64,000 nucleotides of DNA from Brachynemurus nebulosus (GCA_035578155.1 JAPWDM010000008.1:31343780-31407779); one strand, 5' to 3'; counted from the first letter of the stretch, positions 34,640 through 48,253 are shown. Numbers and translations: made by a program. The notes: generated from the sequence alone by a model not told the origin.

Positions 34640-35253
34640 GCGTATTATAGAGTTGTTAAATAAACGCAAGAGGACTATATTCTTACTCTAGTTAAAAAAA
34701 ATACAGTTCTATAGTCAGAAAATAGTATACTTCTGTTAATTCAGACACCGTAAAAATATTTTAGATTACTTTTTAATAAATTTCTAAGATACTAAAAAAA
34801 AGTATGATGTAAAGTTGTGTAGATTATTAGAAAAATAAACAGAGAAATATTTATTAGATTTATTTTATTATTCCTAATATGTTATACATTGTTGGTTTGT
34901 GCATTAGATATTTATAAAGTGTGCAAAATTGTGAGAAAAAATTAAAAAGATTTAATTCACCAGCTATTAAAACAAAATTATCGATTCGAATAAAGTTATT
35001 CATCGCTTTTGCAAATTCATCATCCATCTCAAAATTATAGTGATATTTTTTTTCTTAATAAATTTTTATTTTGTCTCAAGCACTTCATATTAAAACTTTC
35101 TGACTCGTCCAAGAAAAGCAGGAGATAAAAAATTTAGGTGATTTTATTTAAGACAAGAAATAAAATTGAAAGATATCATTTAAATTTTTTTCGTTATTCT
35201 TAGTTGTCTATATATTTTTTTATTGTTGCAATATTGAAGTTTGAAACAGGCTG
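34640..35253. other. AT-rich, no gene
   Basis: Nothing recognised between the retrotransposon's flanking AAT tract and the next foldback element. Confidence 0.45.
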
Positions 35254-35809
35254 CGTAACTCGAGTGGTGCGCTCTAGTGACAATTTAGATTATGAGACAG
35301 ATTTATTATTAACAAAAATTAAAAATTTCTATAATTACTTCGTTCGTTTATTATTGATTTTAATTGCCTGACAATTTTTTATTTTTTGCCTTTTAAATCC
35401 ATTTTAACATCTTTTGCATTAATAGACCGTAATTTATAGACAGGTGAAAGGTTGTGATTTTTTTCACCTGCCTTTTTGAGGAGCAGTAAACTTCAGCGTG
35501 ACAATTAATACAAGCAATGTCTTCGATTTTCATCCAGCAAGCTTTTTGTGGTTCTTTCTATCTGTCATTGCATAAAATGGAAGAAATGGTGCAATAATAT
35601 CGATCGAGATAAATGGCTGGAGGTTTCCACTAGTCGAAAGTGTGGAAATGATGGAGTTAACTTGTAAGAAAATTTCGAAATTTCATGTTTTTTTTTACCT
35701 TCCAATTAAAAGTAGAAAAGGTGAAGCTTTTGTATAGGTAGCTGATAAAAAAAAATTTTTAAAAAAATTAAAAAATAAAATAAAATAAGTAAATAAATAA
35801 ATAAACAAA

Positions 35810-35856
<47 letters not shown>

Positions 35857-35917
35857 ATTAGTAAATAAATAAATAAATAAATAAATAAATATATAAATAA
35901 ATAAATAAATAAATTAG

Positions 35918-35964
<47 letters not shown>

Positions 35965-36299
35965 ATATGTAAATGATAGTTGGTTGTTTCAAATCAAAAT
36001 AAAAATCACGGAAAAATTATTACTATTCATTCTATTATATGCAATGGTAGGTAAAAGAAATGCCGCCAAAAACCCACAAAATATGCGCTGCAAAATAATT
36101 TATTTCTGAGCTACTGGGGCACCGGGATAACGGTTAAGACATTGCTTATCTTCATTGTCACGCTGAAATTTACCGTTCCTCAAAGAGACAAATAAAAAAA
36201 TCACCTGTCGCTGGCTCACGGTCTATTAGTACCTATCTATCAAATATCAAACGCTTGTTTTGATAATAAATGTCACTAGAGTGCACTAGTCGAGCTACG
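35254..36299. mobile_element. 1.05-kb inverted-repeat element with (AAAT)n core
   Basis: The outer arms CGTAACTCGAGTGGTGCGCT and, inverted from the right, CGTAGCTCGACTAGTGCACT both continue CTAGTGACA. A second inner pair, AATAGACCG...GACAGGTGA at about 35423 and inverted at about 36201-36227, is nested inside. An AAAT-type microsatellite fills the middle. No coding sequence is present; it is a non-autonomous DNA element of unknown superfamily. Confidence 0.65.
35770..35967. repeat. (AAAT)n microsatellite
   Basis: About 200 bp of imperfect AAAT units, broken by a few AGTAAAT and AAC variants. Confidence 0.9.
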
Positions 36300-36743
36300 A
36301 TCACCAGTTTGCTTATGACGGGTTGTGCATAACAGTCTAAATTTAAGACTACGCAGCTTGTCTACAGTGGAAAATATTCAACTCACATTTTTCTCTTTAT
36401 TTTTTCACATTTGATTATAAATGTTAAAAATTTGTTATATAGTTTTAATATCGTTTAATAGTGTGCAGAAATAAAAAAATAAATGTGAGATTAACATTTT
36501 TCCCTATACTATTTGCACATCTTATTCTAAATTAAGTATAAAATATTAATATTGCACAAATAAAAAACTTATATTTCTTTTCCTAAAGACAACCTCCTAA
36601 ATATTTTACCAACTGCCTTCCTTGGACACATGCAAAATTTTCGTTTGCATCCAAAAAACAGCACGTGAGGTTGGGTGGCTGATGAGTTTTTAAAAAACGA
36701 TGGGTTTTGCATTCGTAGTTGATGAAATGAACTGAACGTCTTG
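36300..36743. other. 3' flank of gene 2
   Basis: A minus-strand AATAAA at 36396-36401 lies about 340 bases beyond the gene 2 stop and is a weak candidate 3' end signal. No other gene is seen; a short frame across the stop region lacks any family feature. Confidence 0.35.
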
Positions 36744-39700
36744 TTAATCGAATTCACTTAGTGTTGCTTCCTCATAATATTCTTCCAAATTGTTACAAAT
36801 AGTTGTATCGTTGCTCACATAAATGCCATCGCCAACTAACGCCACATTTACATAATCCTTGTACGGTAACAAAGATCTATGTCGGCTGCCATTAATTGGA
36901 ACAATTTGAAACTGCCACATTGTGTATGGACTTAACATCATATCACCGCTCTGAAGTTTTCGGTACACGTTGTTTAGATCCACATGTTCATAATTCAGTT
37001 TCTCATGGTTGTATACAATCATTTGACTTTCACTAGAAATAATAAAGTATTTGTTGTGACATCGGAAATAGTTATTGCCGGTGTGTTTCATTATTATTCT
37101 ATAATTTCCAAGTATTTCGTCTAGTTGACGTGTGATGGTATCGTTGTCTGAGAAAAGTAACAATTGAATTTCGTTGAATTTTATCGCATTTTTACTGCGA
37201 TCAGTTTTTGTGATATCGGCATAGAAGAATACAGGTTTATTATTTAGTAATTGTATAACTTCTTTTTTGAATTTGGTATTTGACCAAACGTAGAAGGGTT
37301 TTGTGGTAACTGTTACCGTCTTGTGTTCGAACATTGCATAATAAATCTCCTTATCATAGCCAGTTATTGTTGTGTGGAACTTTTCAACTTTTCTTTTTAT
37401 ATCCTCTAATTCGATTGCGTCACCTTGTAAAATTGTTGCAGTTCCATTGTCTGGATAGTAAAATTTGATGAATGGGAAAGCCCATTGCTTAAATTGTTTG
37501 AATGCTTGCAATTTTTGATTATTCACAAAATTCTTCTTTATAAGAGTTGCCAATTGATCCAATCTTTTCTTTAAGGATTCGTCTGGGATATCAAAATATT
37601 TACTGTCGGAATTAAACGCAAGCATATCATCAGCAGATTCTTTATGTTCATTGAACGTTTGAATTTGATGGTACAAATTGATAATTGTGGTTATGATATC
37701 TTGCACTCTTTCGATGGCCTGCTCTAATTTCTGTTTCACATCCACCGGGTCATTTATCACGGCAAATTTTTTAAGTTGAGATTTCACTTTGGTAAGTGAT
37801 TCTTGTATTGACCACTCTTTCACCATTAACTGAGACTTGGATTCATTTTTCATTGCTTCTACAGTGTTTTTTAGGTCACTATTAAATTTTTTCATTGACG
37901 GCATCAACGTACCTTGAATGTTGTCTTTGAGGTCATTCAGTTGTTCCATTTGTTGTCTGGTTTCACGAATTTGATTATTTACTGCAGCTATTTTGCTTTT
38001 ATCTTCTTTAAAGGTTGACACTAGATCAGCCACACTTGATACAACATCCAGCACTGCTGAAGGTGTATTTATTATCATTTCCTTTAAACCTCGGAGTTTG
38101 TTAAGAAATGCACTTTCTTCTATTGACTTCCAAACTTTCTTAATTAGAGCTTTACCTTCTTTAAAAAAATTATTATCGTTTTCTGATATAGCTTTTTTAA
38201 AAGTTTCTATTGCATTTATAGTTTTATTCAACTTTTCTTTCAATATTAAAATTGTATTATCATCTAATTTTTCTTCCAAAGCTTTTTTAAGTTCGTTTTT
38301 CAACTTATTTGATTGTTCAGTGTAATAGCTTGCATCCTTACTTTCCTGTTTGTTGTAATCGTTCATTGCACCCATTGCCGAGTCAAGTTTTACGGGTTCT
38401 ATCGGTGTAATATCAGGTGTTTCTACAGCCTTTTTGGCTGCGCTGTGCACTACACCAACAGCAATACCAACGGCTGCTGTGATCAGAAAAGCACCAGGTA
38501 CCAGCACGGCAACTACTGCGGTAATTGCTTTAAGAATTCCGAATATTAAATTTAATATTAATTGTGTGTTTAAACTTTTCCTCTTTTTTAGTAACTCTTC
38601 CTCTTGTTTTTCCAAATCACTGACTTTGTCGGTTATTTGGTTTACCAAAGTCCCTAAATTCTTATTTACTTCATCAAAACTTTTGTCAATTTCAGGAAGC
38701 AAACCGTTTTTAATAAAATTATTCGCATCTTCAATTTTGGTGTTAATTTTGTTTTTATAGTCCGTATTGATTTTATTAATTGTATCCTGTTTCACCGCTT
38801 GATTTAATTCTTTTACATTTCCATCTAAAATTTCCAAATATTTTCTAATATTTACTATTAAATTTGTACCTTTATCAGTTTTCAAATTTTGGAGTTTACT
38901 GACTACTGACCCGTGCAAATAATTTAAAACTTTTAGGTCGAGACACACTTTCTGATTACTATCTGTGCTACAAACGATGTTACCGGTCGAGTTTTTGACT
39001 ATTTCACTTTTATTTTTAATTTGTTCACTTAATGACGTATAGAACATAACTATTAATTCTCTTTCATTTTGGAAAAGTTTTTGTTGTTCTTCCAAATTAA
39101 TGAATGCGTCAATGTGATGATTTACATCATAACTGTCGACAACGCCAGGAAATTTGTCTATTTCAATAAGGAAATTTGCTGTTTTGTTCTTGCTACATTT
39201 ACATTTATCATTCACAATGAGTTCTCTTATGTAATATTTATAATTTTCAATACTCTCGTCAATTCTTAACTGAGTGTAAAGTCGTTTGTTGTTATGCTCG
39301 TTTGTTGGTTCTGTCCCATTTTTTCCATTCTGACCATGTGTGGGTGATGTTTCAAAAGTATTATTGCCCTTTTCTGTTATATCTGACATTCCGCCTTCAT
39401 TTTTACACAGAAAACATATTCTGGCACCAATGTTGCCTCCATAACCTTTACGGCCACCTCTTCCTCCTAATCCTGCTGATCCATTAGAACTGTGAAACGT
39501 TATATTTGTGTCTTCTTTTTCAACTAAAAAAAAGTTTGTAAAACCTGCTAAACCGCCATAACCGCCGTTACCTCCGTTAGTTCCATTACCGCCTTTAAGA
39601 GGACCTATTTCCAAAAGGTACCACAGTTTAGTGGAATGAAACCAGCATTTTGTTTTTGTCGCTTCTTTACACTGTTTCTTAGAACATTTACTATACGACA

Positions 39701-41362
39701 CACTCGTATCAAATCTCTCATAGCAAGACCGGGTCCCACCTTTAAGGGTATATTCCTTTTCATGCTCCACAATGTCGTCTAATTTTTTTCTGTGATAATT
39801 ATCTTTGCCAGGAGCACCATCCACACCATCACTACCATTTCCTCCGTTAAGCGACACGGTCAATCTATGACCGTTTATTACTTTCTTCGCAATTCCATAA
39901 AAATGTCCACCAGGTTCTCCTGGATTCCCTGGCTCTCCATCTAGAGGGCTTTCTTCCTTATCGAATTTAGGCTCAGTACTTGGCGGATCAGCTGATTTGC
40001 CATTCAAATTGATTTTTCTAGTATCGCCTACTATTTGCAATGTAGGAGATATTAGTATTAATGTCGCACCAGCAAAATCCATATCGGTATCGATAAAGAT
40101 TTTTTTTCGCGCAAATATTAAAATATTTTTGACACCTTCACATTGGCTAAACGGAACTTGACTGAATCTTATCACATTACCTTTAATAACTAATGTTGCC
40201 ATATCTGCTGAAAGTTCCAGTACACTTGAATTGCGACAATTTTTAGTTATATGTGCCAAATTTCTTCTTGTCGATATATTATTTGATAGAATTTCAGTTG
40301 CCAATTGTTTCTGCTTAGGATTGTCAGGCGGTTGATTTTGTATTAAGCTACTAATTAGAAAGTCGTCCTGTGACTTTTTCGCCTGACTGGTCTCATACCA
40401 ATGCAATAAGTGGTGCCTTAAATGAACGTGCATGCTGAAAGGATCAGATCGTGGCTGGGGATGAATTCGCACCAAAAGATGAATATAGTTTTCGAAAAAC
40501 GTTTCCACATATCCTATATATTCCTCTTGATTTTTAAAACACACCTTATTGTTGGATTGCAATTTCTTAATAAATTTCAAAAATAATTTTGGAGGTTCAG
40601 TTATATTGACGGGAAATTGATCAAAGTGCGTTACAGTATCACCGACATCCATTTTATAAGGGAATTTGTCGTTTTTAAAAAATCTACGGTTGTCTATATG
40701 TCCTTTAAAAATTATGTTTCTTAACAGTGTAAGCTCGTTTGGGCCACCGGAAATTTTAAATATTCCTAGGTTTACAAAATTTCCGTTTTGAGTGCTGGTA
40801 ATAATGTTAATAAATTTTAATAATTTCTGCATATAGACTGAATTATCCCATAAGAGTACCTTCACGTTGTTTATAAAATAATTAAAATTATTTATTATTT
40901 CTTCTTCCGTGTGACTTTTATCGACTCCCGTTATTATTAAAGCAAAATTTCCTTCCACGATGTCCAGAAAGTTGTCAAGGAATGGTAGAATTTTCATCAT
41001 TTCCGTAATGAATTCTTCGACGATTAGATTTTTAATATTATTTTGATCAATTGTGAAAATGATTTTATATTTCCCGCCGTCACTAATAATTCCATAGAGA
41101 TGAATTGTAGTTATTATTTCATTTTCATCACTGTCTGCTGAAGGGATATCGTAGAGAATATAACCAGTTTCATCGTCGATTGTCAATTTTGGATATAATT
41201 TTTGATCCATATTTAATTTGGAATATTGTTCTATATAGTTGGCTGACAATGCATTTACAAGTGCAGTTTGTCCATTCGTGTGGTCAGTACTGATAAACAA
41301 AAACATTTGCCTATTGGATCCTGTTGTTATTTCGGCTTTTGTTGCTTCTTTCGGGTATAAGT
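36744..41362 (-). CDS. Gene 2: intact paralog of gene 1, collagen-like multidomain protein
   Basis: At least 1520 residues are uninterrupted from an ATG at 41306, and the frame stays open upstream without another ATG to TTTTCAG at 41363, a good splice acceptor. The real start is therefore probably in an upstream exon, and the 41306 ATG is internal to the P-loop region (MFLFISTDHTNGQTALVNAL, where the Walker A lysine is absent). Residue numbers from that ATG: 445-665 Gly-rich collagen-like with Cys inserts and a CFLC pair; 840-915 coiled coil; 915-960 hydrophobic (LIFGILKAITAVVAVLVPGA); 970-1180 coiled coil; 1335-1510 conserved block (KPFYVW, GNNYFRCHNKYF, SESQMIVYNHEKLN, MLSPYTMW, NVALVGDG). 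It stops soon after that block, lacking gene 1's 210-residue tail. Function is unknown; location in or on membranes is inferred only from the hydrophobic segment. Confidence 0.85.
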
Positions 41363-41376
41363 CTGAAAATATTAAA
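41361..41376 (-). promoter_or_regulatory. Candidate 3' splice site of gene 2
   Basis: On the minus strand a pyrimidine-rich TTTAATATTTTCAG precedes ACTTATACCCG, and the frame beyond it continues into the P-loop region. It fits an insect acceptor, but the donor and first exon were not found. Confidence 0.4.
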
Positions 41377-41902
41377 CAGTTTGTATCGTTATTTTTTATT
41401 TTTTATGTATTTATTTATTTATTTATTTATTTTTTGGCTTTCCTTATTTTTTTTTTCATTTTAGATGTAATACAATTATTATTTTAAGATGGAACGCAAG
41501 TACACTCGTCTAAATGGTTTAATAGTATGTACAGTAAATCGATCTTTTTTTAATGTTCAATCGTAAATTTTGCGTAGTCAGCGATTTTTTTAAATTATCG
41601 TAGTGGACCTATCATGAGTGTAAAACTGAATTTTCGAGATTCAGTCCGCTTCCAATCGGCTCCTGTTTTGTACTAAATGTCCAAATTTTCATTACCAGGA
41701 GTCTGAGAAAATTTTTTTAATCGATTTCAGGAGGTTCTCAATTCAACCCGTATGTTTCTTTTTATGTATGTACACCGATTTCTCCCACATTTCTGGGCCA
41801 ATTTACGCCATTCTTTTTTTGGTTAGTAGATAAAGCTCCCCAGGTGGTCCCATAAAAATTGTATTAACATTGGTTGAGTAATTTTTTAACCACCTTCAAT
41901 AA
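41377..41902. other. Upstream flank of gene 2
   Basis: Expected to hold an intron or first exon. A short (TTTA)n tract lies at about 41404-41432. No exon could be identified. Confidence 0.35.
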
Positions 41903-42804
41903 CCCTAGAATCATACGTACTCGTCAAAACGACGAACGAACTTCTCTACCTGCTCCAATACTGTGACTTGTCGGTACCTGCTCGCTGTGAAACTTCTGTT
42001 ATCTAATTTATTTGCTATTATAACACATAAGACATATATTTTGTTTATAGCTATTGTCGTTTTTTTTATACTGAAACAGTGTGCGTCAAAAGGACGACGA
42101 TGTATGATTAACCTATATTTTTTTTTTAAAGATTTTGTACTTCAAATATAAAAGTTTTCCTAATTTTTCAAAAATTTATTAAAGATATGCATGTTATAAT
42201 TACTTTATTCAATAATTATGATAATGTGAAAGATGATTACAGCTATTTGACTTATAGAGACGACATAATACTGAAGTTTTAATATATTGAATCGAAAACT
42301 AAAGAATGCGTTTCAAATGACTTAATAAAAGATTAACAATTTATTTTGTGGAAAATATTTTAATTTTTATTATTTTTTGAGATCTTATTCGAAAAATTAC
42401 TTACAAATTTTAGAAAATTTACAAATGTGCCTAATGGGGAAATAACTACATATCTATAGGAATATTTATGACTGAGAAATTTCACATTCTGTAAAGTCAC
42501 ACGTGTCCACTGATTCATAATAGTTCATAAATTAATTATTACAATTGATGTATTTATATATTTTTAAATTTTTATATTGAAAAAATGCTTTGATAAAAAG
42601 ATTAAAAAAATTAATAAATATTTACATTAAGAAATTTTTTTTTATCCAATTTTTTTTAAATATTTTGTTCGCTTTTGTAGTATTGTTATGTAAAAAAAAT
42701 GTTTTTTGCAAATAAACTCTAAAACTCCCCGTAAAAAGTCCATTCGTCGAAACGACGCCGATGTATGATTAACTTGACTCGTAGACCAACGTATGATTCT
42801 ATGG
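41903..42804 (+). mobile_element. piggyBac-like non-autonomous element, copy 2
   Basis: Same family and orientation as 6604-7509. The left end CCCTAGAATCATACGT is intact; the right end reads ATTCTATGG, one base changed from ATTCTAGGG. ATAA rather than TTAA flanks both sides (41899-41902 and 42805-42808). No transposase. Confidence 0.85.
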
Positions 42805-43176
42805 ATAATATGAATAATTATGCCAATTTTAAAATTTGTATAATAAGGTAAGAGCACCAGTAGCCGTCATATTAAGACGTGAGCAGTACTTTAGATTACA
42901 TTTTTTCTTTTATAGTTATATGAAATAATCAACAGTAAAGCTAAACCGAAAGAAAATTTTATGGTCTTTCAGGAATATTTTAATTTATTTGAATATTTTT
43001 ATAAGAAATGTATTAAAAAAAATAAAATAAAGGAAAAAGTGTTGTGTACCAGTACCCGTCAACAAAAAATTAACGGTGTTCCAATATCCGTCGAAGGAGG
43101 CACCCAGTATCCGTCATGCCTTAGAATATGAGTAATTTTTAATAACTGAGCTTATAACTAAAATATTTAAAGACAA

Positions 43177-46036
43177 CCCGCGTCGAAATATTCAACCTGC
43201 ATTAAACCTACATTATTCCTTTTAATTGAATTAAATAGGGTTAAAGTAGTTTCAGAATTACATGTAAAAAAATCCTACATTAAGCCTACATGTTGTCGCA
43301 AAATGACAGATTCTCCACTTATAGTGTCAAAGTAGTATCTCTACTGACCCTTCAATACTGCTCCTTGACCCTTAAAATCAGATGTTGTGAGGCTGAAAAG
43401 AGGTTCTTAATCGTATACATACAATACACTAATACATATACGCATACGTACATACATACATCCATACATACATATATGTGTACATTCGTACGCGTATCGA
43501 TGTATGCATACACGCATGCGTATAGATATGGTTTTAAAATGAATACAATAGTATTTTATTATTTTACGTTTATTAATTTTAAGGATATACATTAAGTACA
43601 ATTCAAATTAAAATCATTTAACCCATGTTTTACATATTTTAAACGCCATTCAAATGGTAATAATTTCTTTTTAATATTATTTTTTAATAATAATAATTCT
43701 ATGTATATTTGACAATTAATTTAAGTATTTGATTCTTGTTATTCAAATATAAACAATTAAAATGTAATGGTTTTTCAGTTCTTTCACAATTATCATTTTT
43801 AGTTCATCTCAGTTTTTTCATATAAACACAAAATTTTAATTTTTCATCTCACCCCAGGGCTTGTTTACCGCTTGCAAGCCGTTTCTGTTTGGAGCGTCAC
43901 CACAACAAGCTAACAATTATTTTAAATGCACCTCAATTTTTAACAATCAAAATGTAACGTTTTTTTTAATTTTTTCACAGTTTTCACTTCTAGTTCATCT
44001 CAGTTTCTTCATATAAACACAAAATTTTAATTTTTCACCTTATGAATTGTAGAGTTCATTTACCCGGTTCAAATTAAAATTTACACTTAACATTGATTCA
44101 ATTTTAATTATCAAATGATTTACGTAATACTTTGTGAGATTGTTTACATTTAAATTGATACAAAATAAAGAAATAATTACTACACATATTTGACAATAAA
44201 TTTGATACACTTTATTAAATTCGTTTTAAAGAAAACTAGTTCTTCATTTCTTCGAATAGCTGAAACATATTCACATGCCTTATCGGCCATTTCCGTCGTC
44301 TGTGTCGTAAAGTTTCGTTTATGTCTATTGTTCATCTTTGTCAATCATTCCGGTATATAATGTATATGCATACATATATACAGTGTCTTTTATAAAGTTC
44401 GCACAGTATGGGAAACTTTTTTACTAATAAAATTTTTTGAAAAATATTCTAGCAGGGTTAGTTATTGCATCAGTTAAAATGAAAAAATAGCTAAACTTAT
44501 CTTATCCCAGTTTGCAATTTGACAGGAAACCGGAAATTTCAAATCTGTGATATATAAACAATAACATTGTGTCCTTTGAAATATTACGGAAATTTTGACA
44601 TCGTATCAAAATTTGGTATGATAAACGTATTACAGTCTGCAAAAAAAAAGGTCAAAAATCTGCTTTTCCAAAATACGACTTTAAGTGGCCCTAAATACAA
44701 AAAAGTTCATGAATTCTAGCAAAATGAAAATTATGCCGTTCTTTGAGATCTGTTTATTCATAAAGTCACAATTGTCATCAATGAAATGAAATTTTCGTAA
44801 CGAGGAGGTATCTTGACTACTTACTGCAAAGAAAATAAAGCAATAACAATTGCTCATGCTTGTTAAAACTAAAAATGTTACAAAGCACGTCTTTTTGTGA
44901 CCAAGTTAAATTTTTCTATTGAAAAACCAATGTCTACGGCAATATTTTGATGATAATTGTGATTTTATGAATATGCAGACTAGGCAATTTAAGTGTAGTA
45001 AACATATTCTGATAGCTAAATATTATAGTCTGCAAGAATAAAGCTCAAAAATCTGTTTTTTGAAAATACGGCTTTAAGTACACCTAGACTCAAAAAATTT
45101 TATGAATTCTAGCAAAATACAAATCATACCGTTCTTTGAGATCTGTTTATTCATAAAATCACAATTGTCATCAATGAAATGAGATTTGCGTAACGAGTAT
45201 TTTGACTACTAACTGCAAAGAAAATAAAGAAATAACAATTATTCATGCTTGTTAAAATTCCAATATTACAGAGCGTGTCTTTTTGTGACCAAGTTAAATT
45301 TTTCTATTGAAAGACCGATGCCTGTAGCAATATTTTGATGATAATTGTGATTTTATGAATACGAAGATCTCAACGAATGGTGTAAGTTTTATTTTGCTAG
45401 AATTCGTACAATTATTTTGAATTTAGGGTCAGTTAAATTCGTATTTTGGAAAAGCAGATTTTTGGGCTTTATTTTTGCAAACTGTGATATTTAGCTTTCG
45501 GAATATATTTACTATGCCTAATTTTGATACGATGCCAAAATTTCATCAGGAGGTAATCAATAACTTTCAAAGGATTATCATTTTTCATAATTCACAAATT
45601 TGAAATTTCCGGTTTCCTGTCAAATATTAAGCGGGCAGTAAGATGTGTTTAGCTAGTATCTCATTTAAACTGATGCACCAACTAAGCCCACTAGGATATT
45701 TTTCAAGGAATCAATAATAAAATTGTTTCCCATATGATGCGTACTTTATGAAAGACACTGTATATATGTATATTATTTTTTCCCATATATTTTTTAAACT
45801 AATAAAATGTTTTGAGACTACATCGAACCTGCTCAGACCTACTATTTAATTGTTTATAAAGTGTTAAATAGCATTAAGATAGGTTTATGGACGGTTAAGT
45901 AGCTTCAATGTAGGGTTATTATTTGTAAACATTGTGTTTGTAGGTTCATTAGGAGTCGATATAGGTTCACTTAGGGTGAATATAGGCTCATTTAGATGTT
46001 AGAAGGGTCAATGCAGTGTTAAAATCTTGACTCGGG
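43177..46036 (-). mobile_element. 2860-bp terminal-inverted-repeat element, copy B
   Basis: Reverse complement of 22724-25583, same length, flanked by AA on both sides (TT in element orientation). It sits in the pogo-like element beyond the transposase stop. The unrelated flanks of A and B show separate insertions, not one long inverted duplication. Confidence 0.85.
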
Positions 46037-48253
46037 AAATCTACTAAGAATAAATAAATATTTTATTCTGCTTTTTTTTCTTCTTTACAAAATAAGAATT
46101 ACATAAATAAATTCTATTTACTTAACTAAAAAAAAAAATTGTTATTCGTTTCTGCAGTTGTTACAGATAAACCGTTTAGTTCGGGGAACGCATTTGTCAT
46201 GCGCCCACTTGTTACATTTTAAACATCCTACTTTTTTTCCTCCAATTTTTTTATTTTTTTAGTTTACTTTCTTTATTTCGCTCATTACGTTTTCTTTTCC
46301 TGTTTTGTAATTCTATCTCTTTTTATAGTTTTACTGTTTCTTTTTTTCTAAAATATGTTTGCCATTCTTCTGACGTTGCCACTGTGGGCATTTTCTCTTT
46401 CTTTTTGTTTCTTGCAGTATTTTTTATATTTTCTCGCCAGAAAAATGATTTTTTAAATGGAGTAGGAATTTCGTTAAAAACTGTCTATACATATCCTTCG
46501 TCAGCTGTACTGATAGTTTTATTATTTAACTCTGTTAAATTGCTTACAAAATTATATTCATCTTTTGCGTCCACTTCTACATATTTTCTTTTCTTTTCGA
46601 TTGGCTCTTCAATATTTATCTTCGAAGTGGAAGTTGTTTCTAAATTTATTTGCATTTCAGTACAATTACTTGTTTCTCCCCCATCTACCGTAACATAGAA
46701 GTCATCTAGCGTAACGCCATCTAGATTATTTATTACGCCCTGGCCCGTTTCAGTTGAAGGTGATATAAGACGTCCATCGGGTTTTACTTTTAAAATTACA
46801 GAATTCTGACTGTCCAGCAATTCTTTCAAGCACTCGTCATCATCCAACATTAACTCGATACTGTCTTGCTCTTCGTTTATCTCGTTTTCATTACGCTCTA
46901 AGGCACTTTCATTGGTGGCATTAGCAGATTTTTTCATCTGTGATATTTTCCTCCAAAAATAAAAAAGTGAGGTATCTTCAATGTTCCCTAACCATATATT
47001 ACCTGAGTTTCTAAAAAGTTTGAGTTTTTTTGGAGAAATTTCTTTTTCAATAAAACGCAGATTTTTTTCAATTTCTGGACCATCACACAGTTCGATTTTA
47101 TTTTTCTTATCCTTGTGTAATTTAAAATAATCAATGGCACTAAAATCGAAAGGAAATAATCCACAAGCACGGAAACCATTCTGCAAAATTGATGGTTTTA
47201 CTACTTTTTTGATAACTTTCTCCAGCAAAGGACAAAAACTATTTCTGTCCAAACGATTTCCTGCATTTTCTATTCTCCAGTTATAAACTTCCTTTTTCCA
47301 AGCGTTCCCTAATGGATGAAATAAGGATACATCCATAGGTTGCAAAAAGTGTGTAGAGTTTGGGTACAATGCCACTAGTTCTATTTGTTTTTGTCAACAA
47401 AATTCACTTAAAGCTAAAGTAAGGTGTGAAACATAACCGTCTAGAAACAACAATATAGGAAACGGAACTTTTTTTCAACGAGCCAAGTTATGTATTCATA
47501 AAAATTCTCTCCGTTCATCCACCCATTCTCGCAATGTCCTATTGCCCATGCTTTCGGCATTGAATTGATAAATTCTTTTTGAATTCTCTATAGCTTTAGT
47601 ACAACCATCGGTGGTGCTAATTCTCCTGCAGCATTACCCATAAATAATGTTGTTATGCATTCTTTTTCATTAGAATTAATAATATTATGTACCGATTTTT
47701 GTCCTTGTTTTACAATTACATGATAATTAACCGGACTTAAAAAAACGCCGTGAGCAGCGGAGCCCCATCACGGAAGTCGAATTTTTCCTTTCATCTTCGG
47801 TATTGAGTGTCTATACAAGCGAAATATAATTGAAAGTCCACAAGCGATTTGTAATTTTGGTGGTTTCAAAACTGATAATGAGTGTCCGGTTGATCGGGGC
47901 TTTAAAAAAAGGTTTTAAGTTTTTAAGGGCTGAATCTCAGAAAATTTCAATTTTGTGCCGATAGCAGTTAACAGGGAAAAAGCCAACACAATTCGTACGA
48001 GGGCATTTCTATCCATGCTTATCCGCCAATTGCCTTTGTGTTTTATTTTTAAATATTAAAAAAGGAACTTAAATAGTAAACTAGAAGGCTTTTATGAAGA
48101 TATTTTTTCTTTCTAAAAAAATTCAAAATTTCTATTTTATAAATAATAAAAATCCAAAATTCCTAATTTATAAATAAACAGTGACTTTAATAACATTTTC
48201 AAATTACTTAATATGTATGTATTTCATTTGTTAAAAAATTGTATTCACTTTTT

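Noticed and set aside
22724..46036. One large inverted segmental duplication
   Set aside because: Similarity stops exactly at the CCCG termini on both sides and the flanks are unrelated, which fits two transposition events.
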